DNA of 9,746 bases. Source: Thermoflexales bacterium. GTDB lineage: Bacteria > Chloroflexota > Anaerolineae > B4-G1 > SLSP01. Below are positions 1-5,498 of this stretch, piece by piece. The notes beneath the pieces are model-generated. The model searched no databases and was not told where the DNA came from. It saw nothing but the letters and a program-made list of their open reading frames with translations. The stretch spans positions 1 through 9,746 of the forward strand of contig SLSP01000167.1 in assembly GCA_007130345.1 (NCBI GenBank), written 5' to 3'. A program made the translations under genes and the position numbers. The stretch's first letter is position 1; every line of letters begins with the position of its first letter.

Positions 1-43
1 AAAAAGCCCGGCGCGAAATATGCTTGCATTGTATCGACGTCAT
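1..43 (-). CDS. 5' end of a gene with a Tat-type signal peptide, cut by the window edge
   Basis: Only the first 14 codons lie in the window, reading MTSIQCKHISRRAF with no stop before the edge. The start is well supported: the minus strand has GGGAGG (plus positions 50-55) six bases upstream of the ATG at 43-41. The SRRAF stretch, after a short polar and basic N-terminus, matches the twin-arginine consensus S-R-R-x-F-L-K, and the next codon begins with T, so it could encode Leu. The product is therefore probably exported folded by the Tat system, as cofactor-containing oxidoreductases and some lipoproteins are. The hydrophobic core and mature protein are outside the window, so no function can be given. 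It is separated from the upstream glycosidase gene by about 300 bp containing a terminator-like repeat, so it is probably transcribed separately. Confidence 0.6.
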   Translation of the reverse strand, partial: MTSIQCKHISRRAF

Positions 44-109
44 GGTTTACCTCCCTTGAACTGTGCGTAACGGCATCGTGCATTTTGAGGCTTGTGGTGA
101 TAAAGCGCG

Positions 110-146
110 GCGTGAAACGTCAGGCGTCAAACGTGAAGCGTCACGG
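110..146. repeat. Heptamer-periodic array, plus-oriented, five units
   Basis: Five consecutive 7-base units lie at 111-145: CGTGAAA, CGTCAGG, CGTCAAA, CGTGAAG, CGTCACG. They follow a CGTSANN pattern with no spacers. The same unit pattern recurs at 2202-2222, 2316-2357, 5269-5289 and 5464-5498. This copy stands alone between the glycosidase 3' end and the Tat-signal gene. Its function is unknown. Confidence 0.6.
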
Positions 147-191
147 AGCCAAAACCTATCTTCCGCAATACCGCAAAAATCACCCTGTTTG

Positions 192-262
192 GGACACGGA
201 TAAACACAGATTTCACGGATAAAACCAAAAAAATCGGTGTTTTTCCGTGTAAATCCGTGTCC
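192..262. repeat. Long imperfect inverted repeat (ATCCGTGT type), possible terminator
   Basis: The left arm at 192-207 (GGACACGGATAAACAC) pairs with the right arm at 247-262 over 14 of 16 positions, leaving a loop of about 39 bases. Part of the unit (CACGGAT) recurs inside the loop at 214-220. It lies 78 bases past the stop of the glycosidase gene. It could form a hairpin in that mRNA, but there is no clean T-run directly after the stem on the minus strand, so the terminator role is a guess. It resembles the dispersed ATCCGTGT intergenic repeats seen in many bacterial genomes. Confidence 0.5.
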
Positions 263-339
263 TTACTTGAAATCAACCGGGAACTTCTTCTTGTCACAGG
301 GTTAGTTTTGCGCTATTGCAATCTTCCACACCCGCGCAA

Positions 340-2151
340 CTAATACCCGCGTGTCACCAGCGGCAAGTACACGGAATACAACTGCTCTACGATACGGACG
401 CTGACGGGCAAGACAAACGGACTCTCCGGGACTTGGGCCGCCGACGCGGTGATGGTCAAGGTGCCGGTGTGCGTCCCGACGGGCAGGCCGCGCGCGTCCA
501 CGTGCGCCTGGAAGGTGCCGGGCAGGATGGTCAACGTGCCCGTCGGGTCGGAATCGGGCGGGATGACGGTTATGGTCAGCGACTCGCTCGCGTGGGTAAC
601 GGCCCACTCGAACTCGAAATCCCCCGTGTTATCCACCGCCACCGTCCGCCAAACCGGGCGGATAGCGTCCACGGCCATCATCCAATGCAGGCTGGCAGGG
701 CGCGCGTCCATGCCCCACGCGCCCCACACATCCAGCGTCAGGGGGAGGATGATCTCGCGGGGCATGACCAGGGCATCCGCCGCCGTGACGGTGATCGCGC
801 CGGTGTACGTCCCCGTGACCAGGGCGCGCGCGTCCACCTGTACCTGAAACGCCTCGCCCGCGAGGCCGCTCGTCGGCGTGATGGTGAAGGGTAGCCCTAG
901 CGTGCCCGTGACGGCGCTCCAGGCGAAAGGATCGCCCGTGCCCACCACCGTGACCGTCTCGGTGATGCGAGCGCGCTCGCGCAGGCGCACCGCCCACGCC
1001 AATGACGCCGGCTCCAAACGCATCTCCGCCGTGCCCCAGGGACGCGGGCGCTTGTCCATCGTCTGCAAAGCCGTGTAAGCCGGGCGCGGGGAGCCGTCGG
1101 AGTGGAGGATGGCGAACCAGCGCATCGGCTCACATGTAGTATACCAGGGCATCGTGCTAAAATCCAGGTTAGAGACGAACATCACGCCCATCCACGGCCA
1201 GTTAGCGTCCGCGTAAGCGAAAGCACGTTCCAGGTAATCGGCCTGCTGCGCCGCCGAGACCCGCTGCCAGGCGAAGCCAATGCTGTCCCAATAGCTCACG
1301 CACTCCGGATGGCCCTCCTCGGCGGCGTCGAGCAGCCACCCGAACTCCGTGTTCCACACGGGCTTGTCGCCATCGCCGTGCGCGACCATCACGGCGTAGA
1401 TGTCCTCGGCGCGGCGGAAGTTGAGAATGCCCGAACCGTGCTCCTTGTCCTCCGGTTCGCCGCCGAAGCCGTAGGTGTGGACACCCATCACGTCGAAGTG
1501 CCCGGCCAGGCCGTGCGCGTACATCGCCTCCAGATACGCCACGTCGTTCATCGCGCGCCCGTCGGCCATCCCGCCGGTCGGCGCGAGGCCGCCCGCCACC
1601 ACCGGAATGGTGGGATCGCCGGCCTGCACGCCCAGGTACGCGCGCTTGACCATCTCTGTGTAACGCGCCGGATCGACCGGCTCATAGCCCCACTGGAAAT
1701 CGAGGTTCGGTTCGTTCCAGATCTCCAGGGCCACGACATAGTCCGTGGCGCACGCGGCACGTTGCTGCGCGATGTGCCCCGCCAGACCCGCGAACATCGC
1801 CTGCCAGCCGTCCATCTCGTGATCCCGGATGGGCGTCCAGTCATTGGGATCGCGCTCGACGCGCAACAGCAGATGCAAGCCGTGCGCGCACGCCTCGGTC
1901 AACCGCCAATCCACGGATTCCCAATTGTACACGCCATCGCGTCCCGGTTCCAGGTCATTCCAGTACACGTAGAATTTGAACCAGTCGAAGCCCGCGTCCC
2001 TGACCCGCCCCACATGCCCCGGCGGGAAAGCCAACATCATCCCATAGCCGCGGTGCGGTGGGGGCACTACCTCATCCGCGCGCGCTGGCAGCGCCGCCAC
2101 GCCCGCCCACACTAACGCCACAACAACCACAATACGCCATCTCAGTTTCAC
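340..2151 (-). CDS. Secreted clan-A-type glycoside hydrolase with two Ig/BACON-like domains
   Basis: Predicted 603-residue secreted glycosidase. Residues 1-25 form a Sec signal peptide (MKLRWR, then a Val/Ala/Leu core, cleavage after ALPARA). Residues about 26-367 look like a TIM-barrel catalytic domain of clan GH-A: EIWNEPN gives the probable acid/base Glu147, and WNTEFGW on a late strand gives the probable nucleophile Glu269. Residues about 377-475 and 481-590 are two similar beta-sandwich repeats (pattern PASL-W, then VDARxLxxGTxTGxxTxTA) of the Ig or BACON type. The last 12 residues, YSVYLPLVTRGY, match the C-terminal VYLPLV tail I associate with Chloroflexota secreted proteins. I chose GTG at 2151 because AGGAGG lies 8 bases upstream and the signal peptide is then regular. 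GTG at 2169, with GAGGTG 5 bases upstream, would add MQEANR. The exact GH family (5, 39 or a relative) and substrate cannot be told by eye. Stop TAG at 342-340. Confidence 0.85.
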   Translation of the reverse strand: MKLRWRIVVVVALVWAGVAALPARADEVVPPPHRGYGMMLAFPPGHVGRVRDAGFDWFKFYVYWNDLEPGRDGVYNWESVDWRLTEACAHGLHLLLRVERDPNDWTPIRDHEMDGWQAMFAGLAGHIAQQRAACATDYVVALEIWNEPNLDFQWGYEPVDPARYTEMVKRAYLGVQAGDPTIPVVAGGLAPTGGMADGRAMNDVAYLEAMYAHGLAGHFDVMGVHTYGFGGEPEDKEHGSGILNFRRAEDIYAVMVAHGDGDKPVWNTEFGWLLDAAEEGHPECVSYWDSIGFAWQRVSAAQQADYLERAFAYADANWPWMGVMFVSNLDFSTMPWYTTCEPMRWFAILHSDGSPRPAYTALQTMDKRPRPWGTAEMRLEPASLAWAVRLRERARITETVTVVGTGDPFAWSAVTGTLGLPFTITPTSGLAGEAFQVQVDARALVTGTYTGAITVTAADALVMPREIILPLTLDVWGAWGMDARPASLHWMMAVDAIRPVWRTVAVDNTGDFEFEWAVTHASESLTITVIPPDSDPTGTLTILPGTFQAHVDARGLPVGTHTGTLTITASAAQVPESPFVLPVSVRIVEQLYSVYLPLVTRGY

Positions 2152-2201
2152 GCGATTGGCCTCCTGCACGGTTCCACCTCGTAGTTGAGATTTTTGTAAT
2201 C

Positions 2202-2243
2202 CGTGATGCGTGATGCGTAATTTACGAATGAAGATTACGCATC
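2202..2243. repeat. Heptamer units ending in a perfect 10-bp hairpin
   Basis: Two CGTGATG units (2202-2208, 2209-2215) and CGTAATT (2216-2222) belong to the heptamer family seen elsewhere in the window. GATGCGTAAT at 2212-2221 is perfectly complementary to ATTACGCATC at 2234-2243, with a 12-base loop. It sits 51 to 92 bases upstream of the glycosidase start, so it falls in that gene's leader or promoter. I see no clear -10/-35 pair there. A role in glycosidase expression is possible but unproven. Confidence 0.55.
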
Positions 2244-2315
2244 AATCATCCAATCTAACTCATTTGAAACACCCCCCGTCGAAACATGGCACAATCACAT
2301 TGCAGACACAACCCC

Positions 2316-2357
2316 CTTGACGTTTCACGTTTCACGTCTGACGTTCTCCGTCTGACG
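2316..2357. repeat. Six-unit heptamer array overlapping the 3' end of the HMA gene
   Basis: Read on the minus strand, six 7-base units follow one another: CGTCAGA, CGGAGAA, CGTCAGA, CGTGAAA, CGTGAAA, CGTCAAG. The first three and part of the fourth are translated as the last residues of the copper chaperone, and the TGA stop at 2334-2332 comes from the fourth unit. The array then continues as 3' untranslated sequence. It has the same orientation relative to its gene as the array at 5464-5498. Confidence 0.7.
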
Positions 2358-2556
2358 CCAACTTGTACCCCAACGCCTCGGCGGCGGCGACAATCTGCGC
2401 CTCGCTGACCTGTGCCGTATCATATTCTACCTCAAGCCGCTGTTTGCGATAGCTGGCGGCTACGCGGCGGATGCCCGGCAGGGTGTCTTCTAGGCCCTCC
2501 AGGTGCATCACGCACGCGGGACAGTGCATATCGGGAACACGGAATGTCTGTTTCAT
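2332..2556 (-). CDS. copZ: HMA-domain copper chaperone (CopZ-like)
   Basis: A 74-residue single HMA-domain protein with the metal-binding loop MHCPAC at residues 10-15 (Met10, Cys12, Cys15), the Cu(I) signature of CopZ/Atx1-type chaperones, followed by the expected alternation (RVPDMHCPAC, LPGIRRVAASYRKQRLEVEYD, EALGYKL). It should bind Cu(I) in the cytoplasm and hand it to a membrane partner, most likely the product of the gene 20 bases upstream. ATG at 2556 is chosen because GAGGTG lies 4 bases upstream; longer versions would run into the upstream gene. The C-terminal tail SDGERQT is written in the heptamer repeat and is probably not part of the fold. The symbol is by similarity of type. 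A mercury-type MerP protein is a less likely alternative given the csoR in the operon. Confidence 0.85.
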   Translation of the reverse strand: MKQTFRVPDMHCPACVMHLEGLEDTLPGIRRVAASYRKQRLEVEYDTAQVSEAQIVAAAEALGYKLASDGERQT

Positions 2557-2576
2557 AATCACCTCGTGGCTTTCGC

Positions 2577-3650
2577 TCAATCGAACACAACTTCTCCGAC
2601 GTACATCCCCATCGAGCAACTGTAACGCAGCACCTTGCCCGGCGGTTGCGGGGGAATCTCGAAGGTCACTTCGCCGGTTACGGGCAACATCTCTTCGATG
2701 CGCAACTCCGGGATGACCAGGGCCAGCGCGCAGGAGAAGACGTTGTCGGTTACAAAGGTCAGGCGCGAGGGGACGTTGGCGCGGGCGCGCAAGGTGGCTG
2801 GCACGTAGCTGGTATTGAGCACCGTGATATACAGATCGTTCTCCTCGGCCTCAGACGCGGCATCGGTGAGGGCCGGCGTTTCGAGGGATGCGGAAGACGA
2901 CATCGTCTGCGTCCAGCGCGCCAACGAGACGGGCGATCCCATCAGGTTGAGGCCGGAATCCACCGAAACCAAGCCGAGCACCAGCAGCACCACCGCCACA
3001 GCGCGGGCGAAGTTCTTCTCCAGCAGCGCGCCCATCCGGGTTGCCAGATAGACCACGATAAAGAAGACCACGCTGCTTCCCAGAGTAAACGCCGCCATCA
3101 GACCAGCGGCCTGGAGCGCGTGCCCGGTTCCGAGCGCGAGCGCCATCATCGCCTGCGTCACGCCACAGGGGATGAGCACCGTCAGCGCGCCGAGGATCAG
3201 CGGGGTCAGCGCGTCCGCGCCGCGCTTCCCGGCCTTGCGCAGATACCGGCGCGCGAAGGCCGGCGGTTCGAAGGCAAAATAGCGGAAGATGGGATGCATA
3301 TCCAGCATCCGCAGGCCGTTGCCGATCATGAACACGCCGATGGCGATCAACAGCAGCGCGCGGGTCAACGCGGTCAGTTGCAGCATCGCGCCGAGAGCGC
3401 CGAGCAGCAGTCCGAGCAGCGTGTACGCCACCAGCTTGGCCGCCAGGAATAGCAGAATGGGCACGGCCTGGGGAGCATCGTCCGGCGGCGGGACAGCGGA
3501 TTTCCCGCGCTTGCGCCGCTTCCGCTTCGCGGGCGCTGACTGCGGCACGGGCGGAGCCAGCGCCGTCGTCAGCAAACCTCCTTGCACAGCCAGACAACTC
3601 AACCCACCCGTCGTCAAACCGGTCACAAAAGCCAACATTATTTGTTCCAT
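2577..3650 (-). CDS. TauE/SafE (DsbD_2-like) membrane protein with C-terminal cupredoxin-like domain
   Basis: A 357-residue polytopic protein. About six membrane segments can be seen, near residues 4-31, 64-92, 96-116, 148-173, 180-206 and 214-238. Segment 1 has Cys19 (LSCLAVQGG) and segment 4 has PCG at 161-163, the paired-Cys arrangement of the DsbD_2/CcdA-like branch of TauE/SafE proteins. A strongly basic cytoplasmic-type loop (KRKRRKRGK, 42-50) follows segment 1. Residues about 265-357 look like a cupredoxin-type domain with candidate copper ligands Cys307, Cys345, Met347 and Met349 (CSMGM). Placed between csoR and an HMA chaperone gene (29 and 20 base gaps), it is most likely a Cu(I) export or copper-delivery protein; sulfite export, the generic family label, is less likely here. 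Start ATG 3650 has AAGGAG six bases upstream. The transport reaction is inferred from context, not shown. Confidence 0.8.
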   Translation of the reverse strand: MEQIMLAFVTGLTTGGLSCLAVQGGLLTTALAPPVPQSAPAKRKRRKRGKSAVPPPDDAPQAVPILLFLAAKLVAYTLLGLLLGALGAMLQLTALTRALLLIAIGVFMIGNGLRMLDMHPIFRYFAFEPPAFARRYLRKAGKRGADALTPLILGALTVLIPCGVTQAMMALALGTGHALQAAGLMAAFTLGSSVVFFIVVYLATRMGALLEKNFARAVAVVLLVLGLVSVDSGLNLMGSPVSLARWTQTMSSSASLETPALTDAASEAEENDLYITVLNTSYVPATLRARANVPSRLTFVTDNVFSCALALVIPELRIEEMLPVTGEVTFEIPPQPPGKVLRYSCSMGMYVGEVVFD

Positions 3651-3679
3651 CGATAACTCCTTTTAGCCTGTACTACGTC

Positions 3680-3985
3680 TCATACCTGCGTCGCAGCCGC
3701 GAACACGCTGCCGATCTCCTGAAGAACACGCTCGCGTTCCTGGGGATCATCACCGCGCACGGCGATAATCACACAGGAATTGAGATGCTCTTCGAGAATC
3801 CCCACGCTGATCTTGTTCAGCGCGGCCTGCACCGCCTGGATTTGGCGGATCACGTCAATACAATACGCATCCTCTTCCAACATCCGTTGGATACCGCGCA
3901 AATGGCCTTCAGCCGTCTTGAGCCGCCGCAACGCATCTTCGTGATGGACACCGTGCCGCGCTTGAGCGCTAGGGTCATGATTCAT
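3680..3985 (-). CDS. csoR: Copper-sensing transcriptional repressor CsoR
   Basis: A 101-residue all-alpha repressor of the CsoR/RcnR family. The Cu(I) ligand set is complete: Cys42 (in AYCID), His67 and Cys71 (in EEHLNSC). The Cys-to-His spacing of 25 and the His-x3-Cys spacing match those of Mycobacterium CsoR (Cys36, His61, Cys65). His at the middle position argues against the persulfide sensor CstR, and Cys rather than His at the first argues against RcnR (Ni/Co). RLKTAEGHLRGIQRMLEED is the usual DNA-binding first helix. The gene should repress its own operon and release DNA when Cu(I) binds. ATG at 3985 follows GAGGTG closely. It is the first gene of the operon, with the TauE/cupredoxin gene 29 bases downstream, and lies below a promoter with an operator-like C-run/G-run. 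Confidence 0.92.
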   Translation of the reverse strand: MNHDPSAQARHGVHHEDALRRLKTAEGHLRGIQRMLEEDAYCIDVIRQIQAVQAALNKISVGILEEHLNSCVIIAVRGDDPQERERVLQEIGSVFAAATQV

Positions 3986-4011
3986 ATCTCACCTCGTGTG
4001 ATCTAGTTAAT

Positions 4012-4035
4012 CCCCCTCCCCCCTGGGGGGGGTAA
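4012..4035. promoter_or_regulatory. Putative CsoR operator
   Basis: A C6-T-G8-TA block (C 4018-4023, T 4024, G 4025-4032, then TA), preceded by a further C5 run at 4012-4016, forms a pseudo-inverted repeat of C and G tracts. Known CsoR operators share the pattern TACCC...GGGTA around a C/G tract. Here it lies 4 to 8 bases past the -10 box of the csoR promoter, so it covers the expected transcription start, where bound repressor would block RNA polymerase. The function is inferred from sequence type and position. Confidence 0.75.
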
Positions 4036-4039
4036 GGTT

Positions 4040-4068
4040 ATGATAGCGTATTCGAGCGTGGTTGTAAA
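4040..4068 (-). promoter_or_regulatory. Sigma-70-type promoter of the csoR operon
   Basis: On the minus strand, TTTACA (plus 4068-4063) and TATCAT (4045-4040) are separated by exactly 17 bases, a near-consensus housekeeping promoter. It lies 55 bases upstream of the csoR ATG and just after the terminator of the MOT1 gene, so the copper cassette is an independent transcription unit. Confidence 0.75.
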
Positions 4069-4083
4069 GGGGATTTCACACAC

Positions 4084-4113
4084 AAAACCGCCCGACCCTT
4101 GCCGGTCGGGCGG
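4084..4113 (-). terminator. Intrinsic terminator of the MOT1-family gene
   Basis: A perfect 10-bp GC-rich stem, CCGCCCGACC (4088-4097) with GGTCGGGCGG (4104-4113), has a 6-base loop. On the minus strand the stem is followed by TTTTGTGTG. It starts 13 bases past the MOT1 stop codon and separates that gene from the copper operon promoter. Confidence 0.9.
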
Positions 4114-4125
4114 CTGAGCTACCAC

Positions 4126-5220
4126 CTACTTCGAGCGCGTCAGGTGATACGCCGCCATCGCCACGAGGAAGCCGAGGGCCATGTTGGTCAGCACCGAGAC
4201 GATGACGGTGATTGCCACGTAGATCAGTTCGTAATCCAGCGCCAGGGTCTTGATGCCCTTGAGCAATTGCACGCCCACGTAGAACAGCATCGCGCCGATG
4301 ATGGCTTCCGGGAACACGGAGAAGAGTTGCGCGATGGACGCGGCGAAGAACAGCCCTAGCCCCACTTCGATGCCGCCTTCCAGCAGGTTCGCGCCGCCCG
4401 TCCGCGCGCCGAAAGCGTACTGTCCCGCCAGCCCCCCCGCGCCGTGACATAGCGGGAAGCCGCCAAAGAAGGGGATGATGGTGTTCATAACGCCCATGTT
4501 CAGCGCGAGTTTGCGCTCCGGCACCGGATGCTCCGGCCAGTAGAGCTTAACGAGCGCGGCGGTGGCGATGACGGCGTTGGCCGCCGTGAGCGGGATCTGC
4601 GCCAGGCCCGCATCCACGAACCCGGCCCCCATCTCCGCCAGGGTGAAGCGCGTGAGCGGCGGCAGTTGCAAGCCCGGCGGCGCGAGGCCGCGTAGATCGC
4701 CGCGCGCGAGGGCGATCCCTACGCCGAGGGCCATTATCACCAGGCCGGCGGGCGCGTAGCGGTTATCGCGCAGCAGCAGGATCAGCCCTAGCGCGATCCC
4801 GGCCCACAGCCAACCCGTCGCGGCCATCTGTAATGCCTGGAGCATCAGCAGCGCGGCCAGCGAGAACTGAATCCCGCGCACGATGCACTTGGGCGTGTGC
4901 CGCGCGATCCAGTCTACCACGCCGATCATCGAGAAGAGCAGCCAGGTCAGGCCCATCGTGAAGCCCGTCGCATAGACCAGCGAGGGCGACCATCGCTGCG
5001 CAATCGCCATCACCGCGATGACCTTCATCGGTTCGATGGGCAGCGGCAAGCGATAGACCAGACCGGTGAGGATGTTCGCCAGCCCCATCATCACCAGGAA
5101 CCCGGCGGGGTTCATCCCGCAGACGACGATGTAGCCGACGGAGAGCGGGAAGAGCGTGCCGAAGTCGCCCATCGCGCCGCTCAGTTCGCGCAAGCTGAAT
5201 TCAAAGGGTATGCGTTTCAT
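4126..5220 (-). CDS. MOT1-family molybdate/sulfate transporter
   Basis: A 364-residue, roughly ten-segment membrane protein of the MOT1 branch of SulP-like transporters. Recognisable motifs are GAMGDFGTLFPL (15-26), PLPIEPMK (59-66) and PLCHGAGG (256-263) followed closely by GQYAFGARTGG. Characterised MOT1 proteins in plants and algae import molybdate with high affinity; bacterial relatives are usually labelled sulfate or molybdate transporters, so the anion is not certain. There is no STAS domain, unlike full-length SulP proteins. I chose ATG 5220, where GAGGTG is just upstream and the protein starts MKRIPFEFSLREL as expected. A GTG at 5256 gives a longer frame but has no ribosome site and its extra codons lie in intergenic repeat sequence. 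The gene has its own candidate promoter and terminator, though it follows the ABC operon by only 273 bases. Confidence 0.87.
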   Translation of the reverse strand: MKRIPFEFSLRELSGAMGDFGTLFPLSVGYIVVCGMNPAGFLVMMGLANILTGLVYRLPLPIEPMKVIAVMAIAQRWSPSLVYATGFTMGLTWLLFSMIGVVDWIARHTPKCIVRGIQFSLAALLMLQALQMAATGWLWAGIALGLILLLRDNRYAPAGLVIMALGVGIALARGDLRGLAPPGLQLPPLTRFTLAEMGAGFVDAGLAQIPLTAANAVIATAALVKLYWPEHPVPERKLALNMGVMNTIIPFFGGFPLCHGAGGLAGQYAFGARTGGANLLEGGIEVGLGLFFAASIAQLFSVFPEAIIGAMLFYVGVQLLKGIKTLALDYELIYVAITVIVSVLTNMALGFLVAMAAYHLTRSK

Positions 5221-5228
5221 AACACCTC

Positions 5229-5240
5229 TTGGCAAATGGC
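5229..5240. repeat. TGGCAAATGGC leader motif, copy 1
   Basis: TTGGCAAATGGC at 5229-5240 lies 9 to 20 bases upstream of the MOT1 start. Eleven of its twelve bases recur as CTGGCAAATGGC at 9359-9370, in the leader of the ABC operon. It may be a shared control element of two anion-uptake genes, or only a common intergenic repeat. Confidence 0.4.
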
Positions 5241-5268
5241 GAAATGGTTCATCCACGAGAGAAAAGTG

Positions 5269-5289
5269 CGTCAGGCATCAAACGTCAAA
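5269..5289. repeat. Three-unit heptamer array
   Basis: Units CGTCAGG, CATCAAA and CGTCAAA run on the plus strand, in the opposite orientation to the array at 5464-5498. The two arrays flank the MITE-like element at 5327-5440 as an inverted pair. Confidence 0.55.
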
Positions 5290-5312
5290 ACCATGACACC
5301 ATCACGTTGTCC

Positions 5313-5340
5313 ATTCTATGAGTCGCCTGAAAAAAGTCAA
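5313..5340 (-). promoter_or_regulatory. Candidate MOT1 promoter, -35 box inside the MITE-like element
   Basis: On the minus strand, TTGACT (5340-5335) and TAGAAT (5318-5313) are spaced by 16 bases, and the MOT1 ATG lies 93 bases below the -10 box. The -35 hexamer is part of the terminal region of the inserted repeat, while the -10 lies outside it. The match is good but not experimentally supported. Confidence 0.5.
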
Positions 5341-5440
5341 AAAATCCGATTTTTTAGGAACTTGATCCTACAGATGGTTTTTTCGCGTGCGAATTTCATA
5401 TAGGTAGGAGGTCGCGTGTGGAAAAATCGGATTTTTTAAA
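5327..5440. mobile_element. MITE-like element, copy A
   Basis: A non-coding element of about 110 bp bounded by a perfect 16-bp terminal inverted repeat (5339-5354 against 5422-5437, core AAAATCCGATTTTT). Its reverse complement matches 9541-9635 with about nine differences over some 95 aligned positions, counted by eye. The left outer flank has CTGAAAAAAGTC, as at the end of copy B, but the right outer flank does not, so this copy may be worn or truncated at one end. It is too short to code for a transposase, so it would need one in trans. Confidence 0.7.
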
Positions 5441-5463
5441 GCAAATCCAAGCCGGAACAATCC

Positions 5464-5498
5464 CTTGACGCCTGACGTTTGACGTTTGACGCATCACG
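5464..5498. repeat. Five-unit heptamer array supplying the stop codon of the ABC-USP gene
   Basis: On the plus strand the units are CTTGACG, CCTGACG, TTTGACG, TTTGACG, CATCACG. The last, read on the minus strand as CGTGATG, contains the TGA stop (5496-5494) of the ATPase-USP gene. The remaining units form its 3' untranslated region. The array ends in the same CTTGACG unit as the one at 2316-2357. Confidence 0.7.

Noticed and set aside
110..146. Short-period repeats as a CRISPR array
   Set aside because: The period is 7 bases with no spacers, far below CRISPR repeat and spacer sizes, and no cas gene is present.
1102..2115. Long plus-strand open frame of 337 codons opposite the glycosidase
   Set aside because: It is antisense to a gene with signal peptide, catalytic motifs and ribosome site; its translation is rich in Arg, His and Pro with no recognisable domain, as expected for a shadow frame in GC-rich DNA.
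2646..3452. Plus-strand open frame of 268 codons opposite the TauE/cupredoxin gene
   Set aside because: Composition is Gln, Arg and His rich, as is typical for the antisense of a hydrophobic membrane protein. No domain is seen.
3680..3985. Persulfide sensor CstR or nickel/cobalt sensor RcnR instead of CsoR
   Set aside because: His67 between Cys42 and Cys71 fits the Cu(I) ligand set; CstR lacks this His and RcnR has His in place of the first-type ligand.
5221..5256. Upstream GTG start for the MOT1 gene
   Set aside because: No ribosome-binding site precedes it, and the added codons fall in the TGGCAAATGGC repeat; ATG 5220 has a proper site.
5422..5437. The A/T-rich near-palindrome as terminator of the ABC-USP gene
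   Set aside because: The stem is almost entirely A-T pairs around a short GC core and is better explained as the terminal repeat of the MITE-like element.
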